Shown: positions 1 through 6,370, counted from the first letter of the stretch. The stretch is DNA of 9,406 bases from Blautia sp. (GCA_017420455.1 JAFOJB010000193.1:1-9406), one strand, 5' to 3'. The notes: generated by a model not told the origin, from the sequence alone. Made by a program: numbers and translations.

Positions 1-437
1 ACCGTTTTGGAAGACGTATGGCCGTGGGGCTGGGAGTCAATGATCTTCTTCTGTTCCTCAACAGAACGGTCTATGAAGGTCTTCATCCGGAAAAGAATGG
101 AAAAGGGGATAATCTTTATCAAAGCCTGATCAGATATATAGAAGAGCATATTCATGAAGATCTTCGTCTGGATACGCTCTCAGAACTGTTTTATGCGAAT
201 AAATATCATATTTCACATTTGTTCAAGGATCAGATGGGAATCTCGCTGCATCAGTATATTATTAAAAAGCGGCTGGCTATGAGTAAAGACGCGCTTATGT
301 ATGGAAAGACACCTTCTGAAGTCTGTGAGGAATTTGGATATTCCGATTATTCTGTGTTTTACAGAGCATTTGTAAAAGAATATGGTATGTCTCCTCAAAA
401 ACTGGTACGTGAGCAGGGCTTTCTGAATATTGATTGA
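1..437 (+). CDS. AraC-family transcriptional regulator, C-terminal part (5' end outside window)
   Basis: The reading frame is open to the left edge (RFGRR precedes the first ATG at 18), so that ATG is probably internal and the gene is cut by the window. The visible part is a typical AraC/XylS DNA-binding domain. It has two helix-turn-helix units: the first around LDTLSELFYANKYHISHLFK, the second around TPSEVCEEFGYSDYSVFYRAF, ending in the usual GMSPQKL. Such proteins bind DNA as activators or repressors. The sensing domain lies upstream and is not visible, so this could be a stand-alone AraC regulator or a YesN-type response regulator. The region before the domain (LLLFLNRTVYEGL..) is helical and resembles the linker of such proteins. 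It is more AT-rich than the genes to its right. The next gene on the same strand has its own promoter, which overlaps this stop codon, so a regulatory link is possible but unproven. Confidence 0.88.
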   Translation, partial: RFGRRMAVGLGVNDLLLFLNRTVYEGLHPEKNGKGDNLYQSLIRYIEEHIHEDLRLDTLSELFYANKYHISHLFKDQMGISLHQYIIKKRLAMSKDALMYGKTPSEVCEEFGYSDYSVFYRAFVKEYGMSPQKLVREQGFLNID

Positions 438-462
438 CTTAAGCCATATCGTTCAATAAAAT
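434..462 (+). promoter_or_regulatory. Sigma-A type promoter for the hydrolase gene
   Basis: TTGACT (434-439) and TAAAAT (457-462) each match the consensus at five of six positions and are separated by exactly 17 bases. The -35 box overlaps the stop codon of the upstream regulator gene. Transcription would start near 469-470, just before the long palindrome that begins at 472. The leader before the hydrolase start would be about 190 bases. This is a sequence match only. Confidence 0.6.
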
Positions 463-471
463 AGTACATAA

Positions 472-628
472 GGATTGAGACAGAAATAACTGTCCCGAAT
501 TACGCAGTTTTTTTGTTCGAGAGTGCACAGCAAAAACCATGGGCATAGCGGGCTGTGTAAGTGATGTCTGCTGTGTGCTGCCGGACAAAAAGACAGGCAA
601 TTCGGGACCGTTATTTCTGGATCAATCC
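472..628. repeat. 157-base imperfect palindrome (MITE-like element or structured leader RNA)
   Basis: The outer arms 472-501 and 599-628 are inverted copies matching at 27 of 30 positions. The mismatches are two adjacent bases near the outer end and one in the middle. Inside them a T7 run (508-514) faces an A5 run (587-591), and 515-531 pairs imperfectly with 570-586 (about 12 of 17). The whole stretch can therefore fold into one long hairpin with its apex around 532-569. It fills most of the 220-base gap between the regulator and the hydrolase and contains no convincing gene. It could be a small non-autonomous transposable element, although I see no clear target duplication, or a leader RNA, since the promoter starts transcription at its edge. 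Confidence 0.7.
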
Positions 629-640
629 GAATATTATGAT

Positions 641-650
641 GGAGAAGGGG
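641..650 (+). promoter_or_regulatory. Ribosome binding site of the hydrolase gene
   Basis: The purine run GGAGAAGGGG ends seven bases before the ATG at 658 and supports that start. It lies just outside the 3' foot of the palindrome (ends 628), so folding of the palindrome alone would leave it accessible. Confidence 0.6.
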
Positions 651-657
651 TGCCTGT

Positions 658-1632
658 ATGAAGAGAATCATGGAAGAGCATTATGCAGAAGAGATGAAGA
701 ACGTCGTGCTTTGGTATCTGGTAGAACGGAAAGAAACGGCTATTTACGAGGTGGAGGAAGGAGAACCGCTCTATTATGCCCATTACATAGCGGATGATCC
801 GAAAGCTTCGATCGTGATGCTCCATGGATTTTCTGAAACCATTGATAAGTTCAACGAGATGGTTTTTTATTTCCTTCAGGAGGGTTTTCATGTCTGGCAG
901 CTTGAGATGCGGGAGCACGGAAGATCCACCCGGTCGACAGAGGACCAGGCGCTCGTCCATATTACGGATTACAACAGACTGCTTCTTGATTTCCATGGAT
1001 TTGTGAACGAGATCGTGAAGAAAGCGCCTGAGACAGAGGGAAAGCCGCTGTATCTGTATGGACATTCCATGGGCGGCGGAGTCAGTGCCTGTTATCTGGA
1101 GCGATATCCTGGGGATTTCAGCAGAGCTGTGCTTTCATCCCCGATGCTGGAACTGAACAGCGGAGGAAAGCCTGTGTGGGCTGCCGCCCTTGCGGCGAAA
1201 GCCTGCATTTTACTTGGCGGGGGAGCAAAGTATATGCCCGGCTCAGTGCCTTTTTCCGGGAAGCCTGATTTTGAAAACAGCTGCGCCGCGAGTTCAGAGC
1301 GCTATACATACTGGCTGGAACAGCAGAAGAATAATCCACTGTTTCAGATGTGCATTACTTCATTCAGCACAGCATACAGCTTTCTGAAGCTTACAAAGGA
1401 AGCCCTGAAGCCGGAAAACTGCAGAAGAATAAAAGCAAAGGTGCTTCTGTTTCAGGCAGGGATGGATAATATGGTGATGCCGGGAGGACAGGAGAGGTTT
1501 ATCCGTCAGATCGGGGAGAGAGGCCGGCTTATCATGATGGAGAATGTGAAACATGAGATCTATATGAGCAAAGACCAGGAACTGGATTTTTATCTGAAGA
1601 TGATCTTCCGCTTTTTTAAAGAAAATCAGTGA
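658..1632 (+). CDS. Alpha/beta hydrolase, lysophospholipase / monoacylglycerol lipase type
   Basis: This is a 324-residue serine hydrolase of the Hydrolase_4 (PldB/MGL-like) group, which cleaves fatty acyl esters such as lysophospholipids or monoglycerides. The complete catalytic set is visible: oxyanion region MLHGF (54-58), nucleophile elbow GHSMGGG with Ser137, the acid Asp270 in QAGMD, and the base His299 in NVKHE. The segment of about 160-240 between the elbow and the acid is the usual variable lid. Length is normal for the family. There is no signal peptide, so it is probably cytosolic. The ATG at 658 is preceded by a purine-rich ribosome site. It appears to be transcribed alone from the promoter at 434-462 with a long structured leader, and it ends before a hairpin. 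The exact substrate cannot be read from the sequence. Confidence 0.9.
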   Translation: MKRIMEEHYAEEMKNVVLWYLVERKETAIYEVEEGEPLYYAHYIADDPKASIVMLHGFSETIDKFNEMVFYFLQEGFHVWQLEMREHGRSTRSTEDQALVHITDYNRLLLDFHGFVNEIVKKAPETEGKPLYLYGHSMGGGVSACYLERYPGDFSRAVLSSPMLELNSGGKPVWAAALAAKACILLGGGAKYMPGSVPFSGKPDFENSCAASSERYTYWLEQQKNNPLFQMCITSFSTAYSFLKLTKEALKPENCRRIKAKVLLFQAGMDNMVMPGGQERFIRQIGERGRLIMMENVKHEIYMSKDQELDFYLKMIFRFFKENQ

Positions 1633-1806
1633 GATAAGGGAGAAAAGGAACCGTCCCCTTTTCTCCCAAAACAGACCGGATTCCGGGAAAAGCTGAATGC
1701 CGCGATGGATTTTCTTGCAGGGCAGATGAACGGGCTTTCCTATGAATTCCATACAGTTCCGGACGCTACTGTCCGTGGAACCGCAGTTGCCTGTCTGTCC
1801 GGATGA
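1633..1806 (+). pseudogene. Possible coding remnant in frame after the hydrolase stop
   Basis: Directly after the hydrolase TGA the same frame stays open for 57 codons to the TGA at 1804-1806. From 1672 it reads like real protein: first FREKLNAAMDFLAGQMNG, then, after LSYE, FHTVPDATVRGTAVACLSG. There is no ATG with a ribosome site at its front, so it is not an intact gene. The pattern of a helix, then V-P-D-A-T-x-R-G-x-A-x-A, faintly recalls the C-terminal end of FGGY sugar kinases, but this is only a weak resemblance. It lies between two copies of the CCGTCCCCTTTT repeat. Chance openness is possible over such a short span. Confidence 0.3.
1638..1667. repeat. Perfect hairpin with GGAACCGTCCCC core (terminator-like or REP-like)
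   Basis: Arms 1638-1648 (GGGAGAAAAGG) and 1657-1667 are exact inverted copies of 11 bases around an eight-base loop. The element starts six bases after the hydrolase stop codon. No T-run follows on the plus strand, so it is not a textbook intrinsic terminator in that direction. Its loop and right arm contain CCGTCCCCTTTT, which recurs exactly at 1852-1863. A mobile or dispersed palindrome doubling as a transcription end is the simplest reading. Confidence 0.6.
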
Positions 1807-1848
1807 AGGCCGGATCTGAAGATTTTCTGATATCACCCATAAGCAGAG

Positions 1849-1866
1849 GGTCCGTCCCCTTTTTTT
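1849..1866. repeat. Second GGTCCGTCCCC-T7 repeat copy, next to the mobA 3' end
   Basis: GGTCCGTCCCCTTTTTTT shares the exact 12-base string CCGTCCCCTTTT with the hairpin at 1638-1667, in the same orientation. It ends seven bases from the mobA stop codon. Unlike the first copy it lacks an obvious facing arm, so it may be a degenerate or half element. On the plus strand its T7 run could contribute to transcription ending. Confidence 0.45.
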
Positions 1867-1872
1867 CCCGGA

Positions 1873-2538
1873 TCAGAAAACTGTCGTTGACCTGTTTTTT
1901 GACAACAGCATGGAAAAGTCCTGGGGGGAGTTGCAGTTAAGCAGCTCTTCGGGTCCGCCTTCGAAATTAAAAAGCTGGTAGTGAAGCCTGTCAATATAAG
2001 CCTTCATTGCCAGTTTTCCATTTTCGGTGAGTTCTTTTAACAGATTGACGGTGTCGGTATTATAGACTGCGGTCAGCGGCTCGACCATGCCTTCGTGGTC
2101 CAGCAGCGTGGCATCAGAACTGCCCCTGAAATGTGTTTCCAGCATGCTTTTCAGGGTTGAAACGGATATAAGAGGAGTGTCCACGCTCAGGACAAGGGCA
2201 CACCTTTGTGTAATGGATGGAAATGTGGAGCAGAGCCCGCCAAGAGGGCCGAGGCCGGGATGCTGATCCATGACGGAACGGGTGCCGGGAAGCGGGGATG
2301 TTCTGCCGGAAATGATAATATCTGCTGCTCCAAGGAGCTGAAGCTTCTGGATCTGTATTTCCAGGAAGGTCCTTCCATCCAGGGTAAGCTCAGACTTATC
2401 GGTTCCCATCCTTCTGCTTTTCCCGCCGGCCAGTACGATCCCGCAGAACTCATGATTATCCGATCCGGCTGCCTTCCTTCGGATACTATCAGGACAGGCC
2501 GGATTCATTTTGTATTTTTCAGCCCAGGCTGCGTTCAT
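1873..2538 (-). CDS. mobA: Molybdenum cofactor guanylyltransferase MobA
   Basis: MobA transfers GMP from GTP to Mo-molybdopterin, giving the guanine dinucleotide cofactor used by DMSO-reductase-family enzymes, in the cytosol. The 221-residue protein shows the signature LAGGKSRRMGTDK (36-48), MDQHPGLGPLGGL (90-102), the metal-binding Asp120 in LSVDTPL, PLTAVYN (154-160) and the C-terminal NCNSPQDF (201-208, the family's N-T-P-x-D-L). A front extension of about 30 residues precedes the nucleotide-binding motif. The chosen ATG overlaps the stop codon of the upstream gene as ATGA, which suggests translational coupling. Met11 is an alternative start but has no clear ribosome site. It is the last gene of a leftward three-gene unit, divergent from a molybdoenzyme operon that would need exactly this cofactor. 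Confidence 0.93.
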   Translation of the reverse strand: MNAAWAEKYKMNPACPDSIRRKAAGSDNHEFCGIVLAGGKSRRMGTDKSELTLDGRTFLEIQIQKLQLLGAADIIISGRTSPLPGTRSVMDQHPGLGPLGGLCSTFPSITQRCALVLSVDTPLISVSTLKSMLETHFRGSSDATLLDHEGMVEPLTAVYNTDTVNLLKELTENGKLAMKAYIDRLHYQLFNFEGGPEELLNCNSPQDFSMLLSKNRSTTVF

Positions 2539-3002
2539 TTTATCACTTCAATCCTTTCAACATCTTTGACCTGGCGCTTTGAACCGGAATCCCCGAAGAC
2601 GATCAGCCGGATCTTTTCAGTGCCGTCTTCGGCCGGATCCCGGATCAGGAAGGTGGTCTTGCCGGAAGCAATCTCCTCCGCCTGCAGCCCGGCTGCATAT
2701 TCGTCGGAAGAAATGACCCGGATGGATGTATAATTCCCGTCATCGATACCGGCAAGAGCCAGCACATCCCGGACAGACACGCCTTTTCCGGATATTTCTT
2801 TTTCTTCTCCCTTCCCGTTCACAGTTGTTCCCTTTACTTCCGACAGAGGAAGTGTAAAGGGATCAACAGGGATTTCCCTGCCTTGATCTAGAATGATGAG
2901 ATTTCCACGGGGCGGCTGACTGCGGTCTTTCAGATAGAAGAACGCAATCAAGGCGGTGAGGAGAAGCAGAACAGCTGTGATGACCAGATTTCTTTTTTTC
3001 AT
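2535..3002 (-). CDS. Membrane-anchored protein with sulfite-oxidase-like (Oxidored_molyb) fold, no cysteine
   Basis: This is a 155-residue protein with a single N-terminal membrane segment (about 6-24, flanked by KKR and then K/R) and a soluble domain probably facing outside. The domain reads as an ordered series of beta-strand and loop motifs. The part GKGVSVRDVLALAGI (72-86) followed by SIRVISSDEYAAGLQAEEI (93-111) resembles the SUOX/Oxidored_molyb fold found in sulfite oxidase relatives and in many small clostridial proteins. The cysteine that binds molybdenum in true sulfite oxidases is absent, as the protein contains no cysteine at all, so catalysis of that kind is unlikely. A binding or scaffold role is possible. 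It starts one base after the ECF-like gene stop, with GGGAGG upstream, and overlaps mobA by four bases. Fold assignment is by eye and tentative. Confidence 0.6.
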   Translation of the reverse strand: MKKRNLVITAVLLLLTALIAFFYLKDRSQPPRGNLIILDQGREIPVDPFTLPLSEVKGTTVNGKGEEKEISGKGVSVRDVLALAGIDDGNYTSIRVISSDEYAAGLQAEEIASGKTTFLIRDPAEDGTEKIRLIVFGDSGSKRQVKDVERIEVIK

Positions 3003-3003
3003 A

Positions 3004-3549
3004 TCATGATGCCTCCCTGACAGGAAAAATGACCGGTTTCAGACGACGATACAGGTTGACGGCCAGAAGGCCGCATACAGATCCGCTGGCCGCTGAAACA
3101 GACAGATATAAGAGCAGAACCAGCCCTCTCAGCCTGAAGACAAGAACTGTGGCTGTCAGGCATGCGGCAGCCGATGAAAGAATCATGGCAGGCATGATGC
3201 CCGGAGCAGGATCATCTGAGATTTTCCGGGAGAGAAAGAAGATGAGATCAATGACGAGTCCCGGCAGGATATACCCGACAGGCGCAAGCACCCCCATACT
3301 TCCGGTCATGCCAAAAAAGAGAGCAAGCAGACTTTGAACTGCCCCCATCAATGCACCACAGCCGAAGGCAGGAACGAGGGATGCGGCGAGCACCAGAAAC
3401 ATCAGGGAAAAGCTGGTGGAAATACCGCCGGGAATATGCAGAAAATCTGTGATCAGATTTGCTGCCGGCGAAATGAGCTTTTTTGAAAAAAGCCCGAGAT
3501 CACAGCATAAGGCCATAAAAAGAAAGACCCTTAAGTTTAATTTCTTCAT
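3004..3549 (-). CDS. ECF transporter S component-like membrane protein
   Basis: This is a hydrophobic protein of 181 residues with about six membrane segments (roughly 8-24, 44-62, 64-83, 87-107, 118-138, 142-165). That is the size and layout of the substrate-binding S subunit of energy-coupling-factor importers. The stretch FLHIPGGISTSFSLMFLVLA, then GALMGAVQSLLALFFG and GYILPGLVIDLIF, is typical of this superfamily. No EcfA or EcfT gene is present, so it would share a module encoded elsewhere. The substrate is unknown. Its operon partner mobA and the divergent molybdoenzyme hint at a molybdenum- or pterin-related role, but this is inference. An ATG six codons upstream exists (3567), but AAGGAG sits inside that extension seven bases before the ATG at 3549, so 3549 is the better start. 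Confidence 0.72.
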   Translation of the reverse strand: MKKLNLRVFLFMALCCDLGLFSKKLISPAANLITDFLHIPGGISTSFSLMFLVLAASLVPAFGCGALMGAVQSLLALFFGMTGSMGVLAPVGYILPGLVIDLIFFLSRKISDDPAPGIMPAMILSSAAACLTATVLVFRLRGLVLLLYLSVSAASGSVCGLLAVNLYRRLKPVIFPVREAS

Positions 3550-3556
3550 TATGAAA

Positions 3557-3562
3557 CTCCTT
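3557..3562 (-). promoter_or_regulatory. Ribosome binding site deciding the ECF-like gene start
   Basis: On the minus strand this reads AAGGAG, seven bases before the ATG at 3549. It decides the start in favour of MKKLNL.. over the longer frame from 3567. Confidence 0.8.
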
Positions 3563-3710
3563 TTCAATGAGGAAGGCGTGTCCGTTTCCGTTCACACCCC
3601 GGTGCAGGCAGGACCATCGCACGTCTTAAAAACCATGGAATAAATACTCTTTAGGTTCAGAAGCTCGGAGTACTGTAATACCATCATACCATGAACAGAA
3701 AAAATATGAA

Positions 3711-3720
3711 ATAATATTAT
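3711..3720. promoter_or_regulatory. Perfect ATAATATTAT palindrome upstream of the molybdoenzyme promoter
   Basis: This ten-base exact palindrome lies eight bases before the proposed -35 box, in the 289-base gap between the two divergent units. It could be an operator for either direction, but AT-rich palindromes this short also arise by chance. No convincing promoter for the leftward unit was found. TATGAT read on the minus strand at about 3684-3689 has only a poor -35. Confidence 0.3.
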
Positions 3721-3728
3721 GCAGAAAG

Positions 3729-3758
3729 GTGACAAATAAATGCAATATGTCGTATAAT
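3729..3758 (+). promoter_or_regulatory. Promoter of the molybdoenzyme operon
   Basis: GTGACA (3729-3734, five of six to consensus) and a perfect TATAAT (3753-3758) are 18 bases apart. Transcription would begin near 3765, giving a leader of about 75 bases. That is too short for a molybdenum-cofactor riboswitch. A small five-base stem (3800-3804 with 3813-3817) is the only structure seen in the leader. Confidence 0.6.
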
Positions 3759-3765
3759 AAAGCTG

Positions 3766-3778
3766 TTAATGTTATTAA
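3766..3778. promoter_or_regulatory. Candidate operator TTAAT-GTT-ATTAA at the transcription start
   Basis: Five-base exact inverted arms with a three-base spacer sit at the predicted first transcribed bases of the molybdoenzyme operon. A repressor bound here would block initiation. It matches no regulator box I can name with confidence. Confidence 0.35.
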
Positions 3779-3838
3779 AAATGCATATCCGGTCATGCGA
3801 ACTGTCAACCGTCAGTTATTCAAAAGGAGAAACGAAAC

Positions 3839-5923
3839 ATGAGGAAGGTGCAATCTACCTGTAATTTTTGTGCCATCGACTGCAATCTGGACTTTTATGT
3901 AGAAGATGGCCGGATCGTAAAGACTGTTCCTACGAAAGGTTATCCGGTCAATGATGGTTTCAGCTGTATCAAAGGACTGTCACTTGGCAAGCAGCAGACA
4001 ACGGTAAAACCCAATGCCCTTCCTAAGATCCGGCAGGAAGACGGGAGTTTTAAAGAGGTTTCCTGGGAGGAAGGATTCAGACACGCAGCTGACAAAATCA
4101 GGGAACTGCAGGAAAAATACGGCAGGGAGAGTGTTGCAGGCATCAGTACCGGACAGCTGACGCTGGAGGAGTTCGCGATCTTCGGTCATGTTATGCGCAA
4201 CTTCCTGCAGACCAACGTTGACGGGAATACCAGGCTCTGCATGGCCTCCGCAGCGGTAGCCCACAAGGGTACCCTGGGTTATGACGCACCGGGATTTACA
4301 CTGAATGATTTTGAACTCTCCGACACCATTATCTTTATCGGATCAAACCCTGTGGTGGCCCATCCGATCATCTGGCAGAGAGTCAGGAATAACAGGCTTC
4401 CGGACAGGAAGATCATTGTCATCGATCCGAGAAGGTCGGAGACTGCGAGGAATGCCGATTATCATTACCCGATCCGCTGGAGATCGGACCTTACGCTGAT
4501 GTATACCCTGTCCAACCTGATCATCGAGAAGGATTACGTGGATCACGCCTTTGTGGACCGGCATACAGAAAACTATGAGGATTTCAGGGAGTTCGTCAAA
4601 GCCTTTACTCTCGACAGGGGGAGCGAGGCAACGGGTCTTTCCAAAGAGCAGATCCTGGAACTTGTGGAACTGATCCACAGGGGAAAGGCGGTGTCCTTCT
4701 GGTGGACCATGGGTGTCAACCAGGGCTACGAGGCTGTCCGGACGGCCCAGTCCATCATGAATCTTGCCTTCCTTACCGGCAATGTGGGGAAGCCCGGCAC
4801 AGGCGGCAACTCCATCACAGGCCAGTGCAACGCCATGGGTTCCAGACTTTTCAGCAATACCACCTGCCTGTTCGCGGGAGGAGATTTTGCGGATGAAGCG
4901 GAGAGAAAGCGCATCGCGGATATCGTAGGGATCACGCCCGATCTTATCGCGAAAAAGCCCACGATTCCTTATAACAAGATCATTGAAGGTATTAATGCCG
5001 GTGAGATCAGGGGGCTGTGGATCCTGTGCACCAATCCCAGGCACAGCTGGACCAACAATGAAACCTTCGCGTCCGCTGCCAGAAAGCTGGAGCTCTTTAT
5101 CGTCCAGGATATCTATGACACGATTGAGAGCGCGGAGGACTGTACGGTCTATTTCCCAGTGGTGCCCGGTCTGAAAAAAGAGGGTACCTATATCAACCTG
5201 GAAAGACGGCTTTCTCCCATGCGCAAAGTCCTTGAGAGGGGAGAGAACGAGATTTCCGATTATGAATGCATTCTTGGTGTGGCTAAGGCTCTGGGCATGG
5301 GCGATGCCATTTCGAAATGGGAAACGCCCCGGCAGTGTTTTGACCTTCTGAGGGAGTGCTCCAGAGGAAAGGGCTGTGACTTTACAGGTGTCCACTGGGA
5401 TGATCTGACAGATTCCCACGGCAGACAGTGGCCTTATCCCGAAGGCAGGGAGGCGGAATTCTCCGATGAGGAGAGGAGACTTTATGCCGACGGCCATTTC
5501 TTTACACCTTCCGGCAGAGCGCGGTTTGTCTTTGAAGAGCCTCTGGAAAATCCGATCCCTGTCACAGAGGAGTTCCCGCTGGTTTACAATACCGGCAGAG
5601 GCACGGTCGGCCAGTGGCATACACAGAGCAGGACCAGAGAAGTGAAATTCGTGGAGGATGTTTCTCTGAAGAAAGCCTATATCTATGTAAATACCGCTCT
5701 TGCGGCGGAAAAGGGCATCAGGGAGATGGACAGGGTCCGTGTCTGTTCTTCTAACGGACAAAGTGCTGTATTTGTGGCCAAGATCACCGATAACGTCCAG
5801 TACGGAGAAGTGTTTGCACCTATCCACTATATAGAGTGCAACAAGCTGACGCCTTCCAGCTATGACAAGTATTCCAGAGAACCAAATTACAAGGGTGGAA
5901 CCTGCCGTATTGAAAAAGTGTAA
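3839..5923 (+). CDS. Cytosolic molybdopterin (bis-MGD) oxidoreductase, nitrate reductase-like catalytic subunit
   Basis: This is a 694-residue member of the DMSO reductase superfamily. The N-terminal cluster motif is C8-x2-C11-x3-C15-x27-C43, binding one [4Fe-4S]. Cys134 in NTRLCMASA is the likely molybdenum ligand. Formate dehydrogenases have Sec/Cys followed by His there, whereas Nas/Nap nitrate reductases have Cys-Met, as seen here. Further cofactor motifs are GSNPVVAHPIIW (168-179), VIDPRRSETA (194-203), MGVNQ (291-295), TGQCNAMGSR (327-336) and, in the C-terminal binding domain, TGRGTVGQWHTQSRT (585-599). No twin-arginine signal is present, so it is cytosolic. AAAAGGAG precedes the ATG. 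Together with the next two genes it resembles the nitrate reductase cluster described in Clostridium perfringens (narA, narB, narC), as far as I recall. Nitrate is the best guess for substrate, but another oxyanion or N-oxide is not excluded. Confidence 0.9.
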   Translation: MRKVQSTCNFCAIDCNLDFYVEDGRIVKTVPTKGYPVNDGFSCIKGLSLGKQQTTVKPNALPKIRQEDGSFKEVSWEEGFRHAADKIRELQEKYGRESVAGISTGQLTLEEFAIFGHVMRNFLQTNVDGNTRLCMASAAVAHKGTLGYDAPGFTLNDFELSDTIIFIGSNPVVAHPIIWQRVRNNRLPDRKIIVIDPRRSETARNADYHYPIRWRSDLTLMYTLSNLIIEKDYVDHAFVDRHTENYEDFREFVKAFTLDRGSEATGLSKEQILELVELIHRGKAVSFWWTMGVNQGYEAVRTAQSIMNLAFLTGNVGKPGTGGNSITGQCNAMGSRLFSNTTCLFAGGDFADEAERKRIADIVGITPDLIAKKPTIPYNKIIEGINAGEIRGLWILCTNPRHSWTNNETFASAARKLELFIVQDIYDTIESAEDCTVYFPVVPGLKKEGTYINLERRLSPMRKVLERGENEISDYECILGVAKALGMGDAISKWETPRQCFDLLRECSRGKGCDFTGVHWDDLTDSHGRQWPYPEGREAEFSDEERRLYADGHFFTPSGRARFVFEEPLENPIPVTEEFPLVYNTGRGTVGQWHTQSRTREVKFVEDVSLKKAYIYVNTALAAEKGIREMDRVRVCSSNGQSAVFVAKITDNVQYGEVFAPIHYIECNKLTPSSYDKYSREPNYKGGTCRIEKV

Positions 5924-5938
5924 AAGGGGGACGGTCTT

Positions 5939-6370
5939 ATGTATCGAATCAAGATAAACAGAGATCTCTGTATCGGATGCCTGACCTGCGTTACAGCTTG
6001 TGTGGTCAGCCATGAGTCGGAGAGTCAGGATGCCAGAAACAGAGTCGTCATCGATTCCGGGACCACCCCTGCGCCCATTTTCTGCAGGCACTGTAATAAG
6101 CCGGAATGTACTTATACCTGTATGACGGGCGCGATGCACAAGAATCCTGAGACAGGCTTTGTAGAGTATAATAAGGAGCAGTGCGCCAGCTGCTATATGT
6201 GTATCATGTCCTGTCCGTACGGCATTCTGAAGTACGACAGTATTCATCATAAGGAGATCATGAAGTGCAATATGTGTGTTCACAGAAGTGAGGATGGAAA
6301 GACGCCCATGCCCATGTGTGTCGAGAAGTGTCCCATGCACGCGATCACCCTTGAGGAGGTGAAAGAATGA
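5939..6370 (+). CDS. Four-cluster [4Fe-4S] ferredoxin-like electron transfer subunit
   Basis: This 143-residue iron-sulfur protein belongs to the DmsB/HycB/FdhB-like group and has sixteen cysteines in four sets: C11-C14-C17-C21, C49-C52-C57-C61, C82-C85-C88-C92 and C110-C113-C127-C131. The spacing is right for four [4Fe-4S] clusters forming an electron wire. It has no signal peptide or membrane anchor, so it should pass electrons between the flavoprotein and the molybdoenzyme in the cytosol. It begins 15 bases after the molybdoenzyme stop with AAAAGGGGGA as ribosome site. Its stop overlaps the next start as ATGA, so the three genes are clearly one operon. The protein is complete. The natural partners are its neighbours on both sides. 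Confidence 0.93.
   Translation: MYRIKINRDLCIGCLTCVTACVVSHESESQDARNRVVIDSGTTPAPIFCRHCNKPECTYTCMTGAMHKNPETGFVEYNKEQCASCYMCIMSCPYGILKYDSIHHKEIMKCNMCVHRSEDGKTPMPMCVEKCPMHAITLEEVKE

Noticed and set aside
453..671. Small open frames on both strands inside the palindrome
   Set aside because: They read through inverted-repeat sequence, show no domain and are explained by the palindrome itself.
2206..2733. A 175-codon plus-strand frame opposite mobA and the SUOX-like gene
   Set aside because: It spans the overlap of two better supported genes and its translation shows no recognisable domain.
3759..3838. A molybdenum-cofactor riboswitch in the operon leader
   Set aside because: The leader is only about 75 bases and shows one weak five-base stem; the known riboswitch is larger with several helices.
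3839..5923. Formate dehydrogenase as the identity of the molybdoenzyme
   Set aside because: The residue after the molybdenum-ligand cysteine is Met, not the His needed in formate dehydrogenases, and the surrounding motifs fit Nas/Nap-type enzymes better.
5924..5938. A further GGGGACGG repeat copy between the molybdoenzyme and Fe-S genes
   Set aside because: AAAAGGGGGACGGTCTT resembles the repeat core but has no facing arm, and its purine run is explained as the ribosome site of the Fe-S gene.
4343..6340. A 665-codon open frame on the minus strand across the molybdoenzyme and Fe-S genes
   Set aside because: It is antisense to two genes with unmistakable cofactor motifs, has no family pattern and no suitable ribosome site. 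It is open because of codon bias on the coding strand.
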